DNA of 64,000 bases from the NCBI GenBank assembly GCA_903834765.1, contig CAILKE010000004.1, forward strand, positions 248,001 through 312,000, read 5' to 3'. The translations under genes were made by a program, and so were the position numbers. Below are positions 7,493 through 16,459 of the stretch, piece by piece (position 1 is the first letter of the stretch; each line of letters opens with the position of its first letter). A model generated the notes under the pieces. The model worked only from the letters and a program-made list of their open reading frames with translations. It made no database searches and was not told where the DNA came from. The stretch comes from an uncultured Bacteroidota bacterium (GTDB taxonomy: Bacteria > Bacteroidota > Bacteroidia > B-17B0 > Aurantibacillaceae).

Positions 7493-9267
7493 AAAAACTA
7501 CTTACCCTTGCATCCCTTATCATTCTTGCCTCTTGTGGCAGTGATAAAAAAACAGACTCTACTTCTCAAAATCAAGATGTAAATTTTGATAGCTATAAAG
7601 AACGTTTTGTAGAACAGCTCTGGGTCCTATATCCAGGTTGGGCAAGTAGTATCGGTTTTCATAAATATGATAGCGTGTTGGTTATTCCTAATGATGCTCA
7701 ACGCAACAAGGAACTAGCGTTTTGTAAAGGACAGTTGGATTCTTTAAAACGCTTTGATTTAAAAGCATTGTCGGATAATAATAAAACAGATTATCACTTG
7801 ATTGAAAATCAATTAAAGTCTACGGAGTGGTATGCAACGGCATTTAAGTCACACGAATGGAATCCCTCTGATTATAATGTTTGCGGAAGCTTTGCCGAAA
7901 TGTTAGCTAATAATTACGATTCGTTAGATACACGTCTCAGAAATTTTTATCTGAAAATGAAAAACATTCCTGCTTATTACGAAACGGCGAAACAACAACT
8001 TAAAAATCCAACCATTGAACATACGCAATTGGCCATCGATCAAAACTTAGGTGGCGCTTCAACCTTTGATGCAGATTTAAAAGAAGCATTAAATAAGTCG
8101 CACTTAGATGCGAAAGAAAAAGAAGAAATTTTAAGCAGAGCCAAAGAAGCTACGAAAGCCATTACTGATTATGCTGATTGGTTGAAGCATTTGAAACAGT
8201 CAACGCCTCGCAGTTTCAGACTAGGAAAGGATTTGTACGACAAAAAATTTGAACACGATATACAATCCGGTTATACAGCTGATGAGATTTATCAAAAAGC
8301 ACTAGAACACAAAAAAGAATTGCACGCTAAAATGTATGATCTAGCCAATACTTTATGGGATACGTATTTCACAAAGCCAGAAGCATTAACGGTTGGCGTT
8401 AAAGGATTTACGCCTAAACCAAAAGATACACTATTATTAATTAAAAAAGTAATTGATAAAATTTCCTTAAAGCATGTTGCTGCCGATTCCTTTCAAACAG
8501 AAATTGAACATCAAATACCACGCTTGGTACAATTTATAAAAGATAAAAATTTAATTTACATTGATCCTTCCAAACCATTAGTCGTTCGTAAAGAACCGGC
8601 TTATATGGCGGGTGTAGCTGGTGCTTCTATTTCTTCGCCTGGTCCGTATGATAAAAACGGAAACACCTATTATAATGTCGGAAGTTTTTCGGGTTGGGAA
8701 AAAGACCGTATTGAAAGTTATTTAAGAGAGTACAATCATTATATTTTACAGATACTAAATATACACGAGGCTATACCCGGGCATTACACGCAATTGGTGT
8801 ATTCCAATCAATCGCCAAGTATTATTAAATCTATTTTCGGAAATGGCGCTATGATAGAAGGCTGGGCAGTTTATACCGAACGGATGATGCTTGAAAATGG
8901 CTTTGGTAATAATCAACCCGAAATGTGGTTGATGTATTACAAATGGAATTTACGCACCACCTGCAATACTATTTTAGATTATGGCGTACATGTAAATAAC
9001 CTAAGTAAAGAAGCTGCCTTGGATTTGCTTGTCAATCAAGCCTTTCAGCAGCAAGCAGAAGCAGAAGTAAAATGGAAACGTGTAACAGTAACACAAGTGC
9101 AATTGTGTTCTTATTTTACCGGCTTTAAAGAAATTTATGATTTCAGAGAAGAGCTTAAGAAAAACGAAGGCAAGTCTTTTAACTTAAAAAACTTTCATGA
9201 AAAGTTCCTGAGTTACGGAAGTGCCCCAGTAAAATACATTAAGGAATTAATGGTAGTTAAGGAGTAA
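7489..9267 (+). CDS. DUF885 family lipoprotein, putative metallopeptidase
   Basis: 592 aa, predicted lipoprotein: signal peptide with lipobox ILASC, Cys at residue 16. The rest matches the DUF885 family. Characteristic elements are the HEAIPGH zinc-binding motif near residues 426-432 and the IEGWAVYTERMM segment about 25 residues later, which supplies the third ligand in related gluzincin-like peptidases. Peptide hydrolysis in the periplasm is therefore likely; the substrate is unknown. The start ATG overlaps the stop of the Bro-N gene by four bases. Its stop codon (9265-9267) directly abuts the stop of the convergent pdxA, with no base between the two genes. Confidence 0.88.
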   Translation: MKKLLTLASLIILASCGSDKKTDSTSQNQDVNFDSYKERFVEQLWVLYPGWASSIGFHKYDSVLVIPNDAQRNKELAFCKGQLDSLKRFDLKALSDNNKTDYHLIENQLKSTEWYATAFKSHEWNPSDYNVCGSFAEMLANNYDSLDTRLRNFYLKMKNIPAYYETAKQQLKNPTIEHTQLAIDQNLGGASTFDADLKEALNKSHLDAKEKEEILSRAKEATKAITDYADWLKHLKQSTPRSFRLGKDLYDKKFEHDIQSGYTADEIYQKALEHKKELHAKMYDLANTLWDTYFTKPEALTVGVKGFTPKPKDTLLLIKKVIDKISLKHVAADSFQTEIEHQIPRLVQFIKDKNLIYIDPSKPLVVRKEPAYMAGVAGASISSPGPYDKNGNTYYNVGSFSGWEKDRIESYLREYNHYILQILNIHEAIPGHYTQLVYSNQSPSIIKSIFGNGAMIEGWAVYTERMMLENGFGNNQPEMWLMYYKWNLRTTCNTILDYGVHVNNLSKEAALDLLVNQAFQQQAEAEVKWKRVTVTQVQLCSYFTGFKEIYDFREELKKNEGKSFNLKNFHEKFLSYGSAPVKYIKELMVVKE

Positions 9268-10320
9268 TTATCCTCTCTCTCTTTTTATTGGCGAAAAAGC
9301 CAAAGGATTAGCTGAGATCTCTTCGTTTAAGTGGCGGGTACGATAGATGTCAATAGCCATATATAAAGCTTCTCTAAAGGATGATTCATCTGCTATTTGC
9401 TTACCTGCAATTTCATAAGCAGTGCCATGATCAGGCGATGTGCGGATGAAATCTAATCCTGCTGTAAAATTCACACCGTTATTAAACGCCAATGTTTTGA
9501 AAGGAATTAATCCTTGATCGTGATACATGGCTAATACACCGTCAAATTGAGATTGAGTATGGTTGCCAAAAAAACCGTCAGCAGAATAAGGGCCGTAAAC
9601 CATCATACTTTCCTTAGCTTTTGTAATAGCAGGAATAATAGCGGTGTTCTCTTCATCGCCCATAGAGCCATTTTCGCCGGCATGCGGGTTTAAACCCAAC
9701 ACAGCAATTTTTGGTTTACGAATACCAAAATCTTTCACTAAGGATGTATGTAGTTGTGTGATTTTAGTCAACACATTTTCAGTTGTAATTTGTTGCGGTA
9801 CATTTTTTAAAGCTAAGTGTCCCGTTACTACTGCTATACGCAAATCTTGAGAGCATAATAACATCAAGGGTTTGCCGTCTAATTTATCGCCTAAATATTC
9901 GGTATGTCCTGGGTACTTAAATCCCGCTTCTTGTATGTTGTGTTTGTTAATAGGTGCTGTCACTAATACATCTATCTTCTTGTCAAATAAGGCTTTTGTA
10001 GCGCTTTCCAAAGATAGTTTAGCATACTTGCCACTAGCCAATGTAGGCTTGCCCATTTCAATGGTTACTTCTTCTTCGTAGCAAATAAATACGTTTGGTT
10101 TTTTTGTATGCAGTTGATTGAAATCACGTATGGGATTAAAATTAAAATCTTCTAAGCCTAACATTTTTCTAAAATACGACACTGTTTTTTGTGAACTAAA
10201 TAATACAGGTACGCAAATCTCAGATAACGCTGGGTCAGAGAGTGTTTTTAAAATAATTTCTAATCCTATGCCATTCAAATCTCCTTGAGAGATGCCAACT
10301 ACTATTTTATTGTCTATCAT
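9268..10320 (-). CDS. pdxA: 4-hydroxythreonine-4-phosphate dehydrogenase
   Basis: NAD-dependent enzyme of the DXP-dependent route to pyridoxal 5'-phosphate. It oxidises 4-phosphohydroxy-L-threonine, and the product condenses with DXP (PdxJ). The 350 residues show the family hallmarks: GISQGDLNGIGLE at the N-terminus, YPGHTEYL, MYHDQGLIPFK and SPDHGTAYEIAGK, whose histidines bind the metal. The start is ATG 10318-10320. Only eight bases separate this start from a MITE (10329-10488), so the promoter must lie within the MITE or expression depends on readthrough from the upstream gene. No pdxJ is in the window. Convergent with the DUF885 gene at zero spacing. Confidence 0.96.
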   Translation of the reverse strand: MIDNKIVVGISQGDLNGIGLEIILKTLSDPALSEICVPVLFSSQKTVSYFRKMLGLEDFNFNPIRDFNQLHTKKPNVFICYEEEVTIEMGKPTLASGKYAKLSLESATKALFDKKIDVLVTAPINKHNIQEAGFKYPGHTEYLGDKLDGKPLMLLCSQDLRIAVVTGHLALKNVPQQITTENVLTKITQLHTSLVKDFGIRKPKIAVLGLNPHAGENGSMGDEENTAIIPAITKAKESMMVYGPYSADGFFGNHTQSQFDGVLAMYHDQGLIPFKTLAFNNGVNFTAGLDFIRTSPDHGTAYEIAGKQIADESSFREALYMAIDIYRTRHLNEEISANPLAFSPIKRERG

Positions 10321-10328
10321 AATACTTA

Positions 10329-10488
10329 GAGCCTGTTTAAAATTTATCTAATAATTTTGTTATATGTCTTTTTGGCTACAAATTCGTTAAATTTTTCGAG
10401 ATAGTAGCCAACTATCTCTGCAAAATTTGCCTTTTTTCGCTCAAAAATCCATTATAACAATTATTACAATATAAATTTAAAAAGGCTC
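10329..10488. mobile_element. MITE copy 2 (160 bp), inserted at a stop codon
   Basis: Same element as at 2706-2903 in opposite orientation, with only a few mismatches over about 110 bases, lacking the internal palindromic segment. It is flanked by TTA at 10326-10328 and 10489-10491. The right-hand TTA is, on the minus strand, the TAA stop codon of the gene 10489-11598. The left end lies eight bases from the pdxA start. Confidence 0.88.
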
Positions 10489-11598
10489 TTATTTTTTAAT
10501 CCAACCAACTAATGATGCCACATCTTCGGCATCTATATTTTCCCATTTATTTTTTGCTACGTTATACACGGCTAAGCCTTGTTGATAGGCTTCATCGCCC
10601 ATTATAATTTCTTTTACAATGGCGGCATAATTTGCCGACGCTTTAAAATTTTTTAATTCAAAATGATTTTTTCCTATATCTTTTCCTTTGAAATAAATGC
10701 TTCTACCAGTTGATTTTAATTGATTTTCAACTGAAAAATTATTGTCTATTTCCTTAAAGTTAGAAATGAGCATTGTTTCTTTAATAGGGTGTATTAAATA
10801 TAATTTTTCTTTGAAATAAAATTCTACAAACACATTGCCATTTGCTTTTTCAAATTTATAGCCAGCTGATAAATTAGAAGTTGAATTAAAAATGCCAATT
10901 TCTTTAGATGTTTTTGTTAAGAGATTATATTTTACAATACTACCTTCTAAATTGGAAATCTTGATGTTAGGAAACAAAAAGGTGTTATTATCTATCCAAT
11001 AAATTGGGATACCTCCAAGGCTATGCGTTGAGCTAACGCCGCCATGCCCCGCATCTTCCATCAATACCACTTTGGGTTTATTTTGAGGAAAATACATTAA
11101 CTTGTAAGGAGATTTTGTTCTGTCAAATTCTACTTCCTGTCCTAATATGGCTTTGAAAGTAAGAGATTTAATTTCAGCATATTTGTTGGTATTAATATTA
11201 AAATACGAATAATATTTTCCTTTAAAAATATCATTTGTATAAAAAATAATACTGTCGTTAGAGCAACGAACTAATTTGCCTGAACCATCATGTAGTACTT
11301 TTTTTTCTTTTAAATCAATCACATTGCCAATCCCTGAAATTAAATAACGATCCTTATAAAGTGTATTCTCTCCTTTGTCGCAACGTACATAGTCTTTATC
11401 ATTCTTACGGCCATCTATGCTCATTATTTTTTCTCGTCCTTCGTATACGTTATTCACGAAATTATAGCGGTAGATAGCTTGTTTTAATTCAGATTTACCT
11501 TCTGGTTCGTAATGAATCACAATAAGGGATTCATCAGTATTGGATTGAGAAAATCCTACGGAAGATAAAATAATAAATATGAATATAAAACCCTTCAA
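10489..11598 (-). CDS. Secreted protein of unknown function
   Basis: 369 aa, not assigned to a family. Residues 1-18 are a signal peptide (MKGFIFIFIILSSVGFSQ), which supports the TTG start at 11596-11598, since no in-frame ATG precedes the hydrophobic stretch. The mature part alternates short hydrophobic and polar runs typical of beta structure, with repeated phrases such as RYNFVNN, YSYFNINTNKY and KYNLLTK that hint at a beta-propeller. No T9SS domain and no lipobox, so periplasmic location is likely. It lies eight bases downstream of the aminopeptidase gene and is probably co-transcribed. A MITE inserted precisely at its stop codon without changing the protein end. Confidence 0.7.
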   Translation of the reverse strand: MKGFIFIFIILSSVGFSQSNTDESLIVIHYEPEGKSELKQAIYRYNFVNNVYEGREKIMSIDGRKNDKDYVRCDKGENTLYKDRYLISGIGNVIDLKEKKVLHDGSGKLVRCSNDSIIFYTNDIFKGKYYSYFNINTNKYAEIKSLTFKAILGQEVEFDRTKSPYKLMYFPQNKPKVVLMEDAGHGGVSSTHSLGGIPIYWIDNNTFLFPNIKISNLEGSIVKYNLLTKTSKEIGIFNSTSNLSAGYKFEKANGNVFVEFYFKEKLYLIHPIKETMLISNFKEIDNNFSVENQLKSTGRSIYFKGKDIGKNHFELKNFKASANYAAIVKEIIMGDEAYQQGLAVYNVAKNKWENIDAEDVASLVGWIKK

Positions 11599-11606
11599 TG
11601 TTATTT

Positions 11607-13040
11607 TTATAAATTAGAGAAGAAATCAAATAATAATCTTACGCCATATCCCGTTCCACCTTTACCTCTGTAGCTGTCTTTGGCTGTAACAAAAGCAGGG
11701 CCTGCAATATCAAAGTGCATATACGGGTAATCGGTATATTTCACTAAAAATTTACCTGCAGTAATTGCACCACCATAAGGTCCGCCTAAGTTTTTTTGGT
11801 CAGCGATATCAGATTTTAATAATTCATCATATTCATCCCAAAAAGGAAATTCTGCTAAACGCTCGTGCATGCGTAAGCCACTAACCGTTAGTTTAGTTTT
11901 TTGTTCGTCGGTTGCAGTTCCCATACTAACAATACCATATTGTCCAATTGCAGCTGCTGCTGCACCAGTTAAAGTAGATAGTTCTATGGCCATTTCTGGG
12001 TTATAACGTTTAGCAAAGTGCAGAGCGTCGGCTAATATCATACGCCCTTCAGCATCAGAGTTTAGCATTTCAACTGTACTTCCATCCATCATTGTAATTA
12101 TATCACCTGGTGCAAATGCGTTAAATCCAGGACGGTTATCAGTAGCGGGAACTAAACCAATAACATGTACATTTAATTTTGCTTTAGCGATAGCATACAT
12201 GGTACAACCCACGGCAGCAGATCCTGCCATATCGCATTTCATTAAATCCATACTGTTAGGTGTTGGCTTAAGGCTTAATCCGCCAGTATCATATACCACA
12301 CCTTTACCAACCAATACATATGGTTTTTTATTTTTAGCATTTTTAGGTTTATATTCCATTACAGAAAATGTAGGTTCATCTACACTTCCTTGATTAACGG
12401 CTAATAAGCCACCCATTTTTAATTGTTTGATTTTAGATTTACCAAAAACTTCTACTTTAAATCCAGCTTGCTTGCCCATTACTTTGAAAGCATTAGCTAA
12501 ATCAGTTGCGTTTAAAATATTTACAGGTTCGTTTACTAAATCACGTGCTTTAAGGGTTGCATCAATCGCAATCGATAAATTGGAAAGATGCGTGTTTGTA
12601 ATTTTCGAATCAACAACAGCAATTGAGGCTAAAGTGTTTTTTTCTTTTTTCGCGCTAGGTTTATGTTTTATAAACTGATAGTTAGCAAGCGCTAATCCTT
12701 CTGTTAAGGCTAATGAATAATCAGGGTTTGATAATTCATTGGTAATTTGAATGCTTGCCAATTTATTGGCATTGAGCGTATCTGTAATAGTTGCTCCATG
12801 TTTACGAATAGATTCTAAAGTGGTATAGTGATTTTTTTTATCATCTACTAGAATCAGAATTATAAGTCGAGATAATGCATTAATACAAACAAATTTTTTC
12901 TCATTAGTCTTTATTTCATTTGAAATATAAGTTATTTGATCTTTTGTAAGATTGTAGTTTAATTTATTTTTGAAGTCTGAACACAAAATAACTAAGCTGT
13001 GCTTAGTATCTATTTCATTTTTTTTAGTAATCGCTGTCAT
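11607..13040 (-). CDS. Leucyl aminopeptidase, M17 family
   Basis: Cytoplasmic two-metal exopeptidase of 477 aa that releases N-terminal residues from peptides. The C-terminal catalytic domain shows both M17 signatures: the metal-binding Lys/Asp in GKGVVYDTGGLSLKP and the hallmark NSDAEGR (family usually NTDAEGR), followed by LADAL. The N-terminal 150 residues are the divergent macro-like domain. The ATG start at 13038-13040 fits the family length. It is followed eight bases later by the unknown secreted protein and preceded by a recQ terminator hairpin. The family is secure; PepA-type site-specific recombination roles cannot be inferred. Confidence 0.93.
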   Translation of the reverse strand: MTAITKKNEIDTKHSLVILCSDFKNKLNYNLTKDQITYISNEIKTNEKKFVCINALSRLIILILVDDKKNHYTTLESIRKHGATITDTLNANKLASIQITNELSNPDYSLALTEGLALANYQFIKHKPSAKKEKNTLASIAVVDSKITNTHLSNLSIAIDATLKARDLVNEPVNILNATDLANAFKVMGKQAGFKVEVFGKSKIKQLKMGGLLAVNQGSVDEPTFSVMEYKPKNAKNKKPYVLVGKGVVYDTGGLSLKPTPNSMDLMKCDMAGSAAVGCTMYAIAKAKLNVHVIGLVPATDNRPGFNAFAPGDIITMMDGSTVEMLNSDAEGRMILADALHFAKRYNPEMAIELSTLTGAAAAAIGQYGIVSMGTATDEQKTKLTVSGLRMHERLAEFPFWDEYDELLKSDIADQKNLGGPYGGAITAGKFLVKYTDYPYMHFDIAGPAFVTAKDSYRGKGGTGYGVRLLFDFFSNL

Positions 13041-13120
13041 AGTATTGCGAATTTACTAAAAACCAAGGATTTAATGAGATTTTGGAAATGTTTTATTAAC
13101 TAGTAGATGCTAATAAAAGC

Positions 13121-13148
13121 AACCCCATCTATAAATATAAATGGGGTT
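13121..13148 (-). terminator. Terminator hairpin downstream of recQ
   Basis: AACCCCAT (13121-13128) pairs perfectly with ATGGGGTT (13141-13148), enclosing an AT-rich loop, 34 bases beyond the recQ stop codon. A GCTTTTATT tract follows on the minus strand. Confidence 0.65.
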
Positions 13149-13182
13149 AATATCATATTTGAAAGAAATATTAAGTTGGAAA

Positions 13183-15393
13183 TTAATTCCCGAACTCACT
13201 AATGAATTTAATACGCATCAATCTAACTTCTTCTTCGCTATATTCATCTTCTCCTAATTCTTTTAAAATTGCGCTGATATCGTCTGTTTCAGCTTCGCGT
13301 AAGCATTCATAGATATCATCTTTTTTATCATCATCAATAGTTTGATCAATGTAGTAGTTAATATTTACTTTAGTTCCAGAGGCAACAATGGTTTCAATTT
13401 CCGTTAATAAATCATTCATTTTCAGATTTTTGTTTTTTGCCATATCTTCCAAACTCACCTTCCTGTCAATGTTTTGAATGATAAATACTTTTAACCCAGA
13501 TTTATTAACTACCGATTTAATAACCATATCGCTTGGACGCTCTATGTCATTTTCCTCAACGTGTTTTTTAATGATATCTAAAACTAACTTGCCATATTTT
13601 GCAGCTTTGCCTGCACCTACACCTGTAATTTTTGACAATTCTTCCATCGTAATAGGATATTGAATCGACATTTCTTCAAGCGATATTTCGTTGAATATAA
13701 TATAAGGAGGTAAATTATTTTGCTTAGCAATTTTTTTAGTTACATCTTTTAACATAGCATAAAGTACTTCGTCTGTTGTACTTGAGCCTTTGCCGCCTCC
13801 TGTTAAATCATCATCGTTGTCGCTTTCAGCGTTGCTAAAATCGTTATCACGCGTAAATTTAATGCTAGATGGTTTCTTAAAAAACGCCTTTCCTTTATCC
13901 GTTATTTTTAATAAACCATAATTTTCGATATCCTTTGAAAAGAAGCCATTAACAATAGCTTGACGCAAGATCGCATTCCAGAATTTGTCATCTTTATCAT
14001 GTTCAACTCCTTTGCCCCAAGTTTCTAAAGTGTTATGTTTATATGATTTGGTGGTAGCTGTATTATTGCCCATCAAAATATTAATCACATCCTTTACTTT
14101 GTGTTTTTCTTTACTTTCAGATACACATTCTAACGCTAATTCTAAATCGTCTTGTGCTTCGAAACGTTGTTTTGGATGACGGCAATTATCGCACATCTCG
14201 TTACATTTGCTTTCTTCAAATTCTTCCCCAAAATAATGTAAAATAAATTTACGACGGCATGCAGATGTTTCGGCAAATGATGCGGTTTCAGAAAGCATTT
14301 GTTTTCCAATTTCTTGTTCGTTTACAGGCTTGTCCTTCATGAATTTTTCTAATTTCATGATGTCATCATAACTATAAAACGTCAAGCAATTTCCTTCACC
14401 ACCATCTCGTCCAGCACGACCAGTCTCTTGATAATAGCCTTCTAATGATTTTGGAATATCATGGTGAATTACAAAACGTACATCTGGCTTATCGATACCC
14501 ATACCAAAGGCAATTGTAGCTACAATAACATCAATGTCTTCCATTAAGAAGCCATCTTGCGTTTTTGCTCTTTCTTTGGCATCTAAACCAGCATGATAAG
14601 GAGCCGCTTTAATGCCATTTACTTTTAAAGCTTCAGCTACTTCTTCTACTTTTTTACGACTTAAACAATAAATAATACCAGATTTTCCAATATTTTGTTT
14701 GGCGTATTTAATAATTTCTTTAATTACATTTTGCTTAGCACGAACTTCATAATATAAATTAGTCCTGTTAAAGGACGATTTAAATAATTTGGCATCCAGC
14801 ATTCCTAAATTTTTCTGAATATCTTGCTGAACTTTAGGAGTAGCAGTAGCTGTTAGTGCCATTACGGGAACAGATCCTAATTTCTCTATAATTGGTCGTA
14901 AACGACGATATTCAGGACGGAAATCATGACCCCATTCCGATATACAGTGAGCTTCATCAATCGCAAAAAAAGAAATTTTAAATTCTGAAAAGAAAGCAAC
15001 GTTATCTTCCTTGTTTAATGTTTCTGGTGCTACGTATAATAATTTTGTTTTACCTGATAATACGTCTTTTTTAACGGTCGCTATTTCGGCTTTATTTAAA
15101 GAAGAATTTAAAAAATGAGCTATACCTGTTTCGTTACTAAAACCACGAATGGCGTCCACCTGATTTTTCATTAAAGCAATAAGTGGCGAAACTATGATGG
15201 CTGTTCCTTCACTCATGATAGCTGGTAATTGATAACATAATGATTTTCCACCACCAGTTGGCATTATTACAAATGTATCTTGTTGATTTAAGATATTATT
15301 AATAATTTTTTCTTGAGTACCTTTAAATTTATCAAAACCAAAAAAATCCTTTAATGGTTTTAATAATTCATGTGATTCTAATTCTGCAATCAT
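13183..15393 (-). CDS. recQ: ATP-dependent DNA helicase RecQ
   Basis: 3'-5' superfamily 2 helicase acting in recombinational repair and fork restart. The 736-residue protein carries the full RecQ architecture: Walker A MPTGGGKSLCYQLPA near residue 45, DEAH box in AIDEAHCISEWGHDFRPEYR, motif IV-VI sequences (GIDKPDVRFVIHHD, YYQETGRAGRDG), a zinc-binding Cys cluster (CRRKFILHYFGE ... CDNCRH), a winged-helix RQC segment and an HRDC domain near residues 540-620. A C-terminal extension of about 110 residues rich in acidic residues follows HRDC. Monocistronic by layout: the neighbouring ybeY operon lies 234 bases upstream with no visible shared signals. Confidence 0.97.
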   Translation of the reverse strand: MIAELESHELLKPLKDFFGFDKFKGTQEKIINNILNQQDTFVIMPTGGGKSLCYQLPAIMSEGTAIIVSPLIALMKNQVDAIRGFSNETGIAHFLNSSLNKAEIATVKKDVLSGKTKLLYVAPETLNKEDNVAFFSEFKISFFAIDEAHCISEWGHDFRPEYRRLRPIIEKLGSVPVMALTATATPKVQQDIQKNLGMLDAKLFKSSFNRTNLYYEVRAKQNVIKEIIKYAKQNIGKSGIIYCLSRKKVEEVAEALKVNGIKAAPYHAGLDAKERAKTQDGFLMEDIDVIVATIAFGMGIDKPDVRFVIHHDIPKSLEGYYQETGRAGRDGGEGNCLTFYSYDDIMKLEKFMKDKPVNEQEIGKQMLSETASFAETSACRRKFILHYFGEEFEESKCNEMCDNCRHPKQRFEAQDDLELALECVSESKEKHKVKDVINILMGNNTATTKSYKHNTLETWGKGVEHDKDDKFWNAILRQAIVNGFFSKDIENYGLLKITDKGKAFFKKPSSIKFTRDNDFSNAESDNDDDLTGGGKGSSTTDEVLYAMLKDVTKKIAKQNNLPPYIIFNEISLEEMSIQYPITMEELSKITGVGAGKAAKYGKLVLDIIKKHVEENDIERPSDMVIKSVVNKSGLKVFIIQNIDRKVSLEDMAKNKNLKMNDLLTEIETIVASGTKVNINYYIDQTIDDDKKDDIYECLREAETDDISAILKELGEDEYSEEEVRLMRIKFISEFGN

Positions 15394-15627
15394 GGCTTTT
15401 GTTGATTAAAATATATGTTTCAATGAGTAAATGAATGGAGGCAATATCTATCTCGTCTTATAAAGATATACTAATTTTTTTTAATATTCCAATACTTTTT
15501 GACAGTATTATCGTAAATTCAGACAAATAGTGTCTTTTTGACGATGAAGACTTTTTTGAGATAATAAAAAATAGGAATATTTAGTATCCAACATACATAC
15601 TAATACAGAACTCAAATGCAGGAATAA

Positions 15628-16041
15628 TTATATAAATAATGTCAATGCCCAGTTTTCTTTTTTACGCATTAATTCAGCTTCTGATTTTGATTTATCTTTG
15701 TAACCACATAAGTGTAATACACCGTGTATCATCACACGGTGAAGTTCTTCCTCAAAAGCAACTTCAAATTTTTTTGCATTTTCTAAAACTCGATCAATAC
15801 TGATAAATATATCTGAACTAATTTTTTTTTCTTCAGTATAGTCGAAGGTAATAATGTCGGTAAGAGTTTTGTGATTAAGGTGTTTGATGTTTATTTCTAA
15901 TAATTCATCGTCGTTGCAAAACATATAATTGATAGTGTCTAATGTATAGTTTTCCTTATCAATAATGGTTTTTATCCAGAGTTTGATTTTGTTTTTTTCT
16001 TTGATTTTAAAGGAAATACTAAGGTTTTGGAAAGAAATCAT
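15628..16041 (-). CDS. ybeY: Endoribonuclease YbeY, rRNA maturation factor
   Basis: Metal-dependent RNase involved in 16S rRNA 3' processing and 70S quality control. The 137 aa fit the family. The zinc motif reads HGVLHLCGYKDK, so the first two His ligands are present but the third canonical His (as in HGxLHLxGYDH) is replaced by the polar KDK stretch. I believe this variant is typical of Bacteroidota YbeY. It lies seven bases downstream of the anti-sigma-type ATPase gene in the DUF4175-ATPase-ybeY operon. In many relatives mnmG follows; here recQ follows after a gap instead. Confidence 0.93.
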   Translation of the reverse strand: MISFQNLSISFKIKEKNKIKLWIKTIIDKENYTLDTINYMFCNDDELLEINIKHLNHKTLTDIITFDYTEEKKISSDIFISIDRVLENAKKFEVAFEEELHRVMIHGVLHLCGYKDKSKSEAELMRKKENWALTLFI

Positions 16042-16048
16042 AATATTG

Positions 16049-16459
16049 TTAATTCAAATTGAAAGTCAATAATACTTCTTGTCCATTTTTATTAAATTCT
16101 ACTTTATCGGCTAAGTTTTTCATTAAAAACACTCCGCGACCATTTAGTTTATCAATGTTTAAAGGGTCTGTAGGATCAGGTAAATTTTCAAAATCAAATC
16201 CATTACCTTCATCAGCTACTGAAAATTGTATTTTTTTTTCGCTGGATTCAAATCCAATTTTAATCTGTTTTTGGGGATCACCTTGATTGCCGTGGTAGAT
16301 GGCATTATTAACAGCCTCAGTAACAGCAATTAATATATTTCCGTAACTATCTTCATTAACATTGAATACTTCACAAACATCTTCTATAAGGCGCTCTACC
16401 AATCTTATATTATCAGATAATGAGCTAATATCTAAGGTTTCTCCTTTTGCTGGTATCAT
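16049..16459 (-). CDS. Anti-sigma factor-type serine kinase (HATPase, RsbW-like)
   Basis: 136 aa, a single GHKL ATPase domain. The N box is AVTEAVNNAIYHGN, the G1 box VADEGNGFDFENLPDP and the G2-like segment NGRGVFLMKNLAD. This is the compact form found in RsbW/SpoIIAB-type anti-sigma kinases, which phosphorylate anti-sigma antagonists. Its partner is not in the operon. A SpoIIE-type phosphatase encoded at 52667-56089 is a possible member of the same kind of partner-switching circuit, but that link is speculative. Its ATG overlaps the stop codon of the DUF4175 gene by three bases (ATGA), implying translational coupling. Confidence 0.85.
   Translation of the reverse strand: MIPAKGETLDISSLSDNIRLVERLIEDVCEVFNVNEDSYGNILIAVTEAVNNAIYHGNQGDPQKQIKIGFESSEKKIQFSVADEGNGFDFENLPDPTDPLNIDKLNGRGVFLMKNLADKVEFNKNGQEVLLTFNLN

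Noticed and set aside
15690-15730. YbeY as inactive because the third zinc His is missing
   Set aside because: The KDK variant seems usual for Bacteroidota YbeY; the rest of the motif is intact, so loss of function is not supported.
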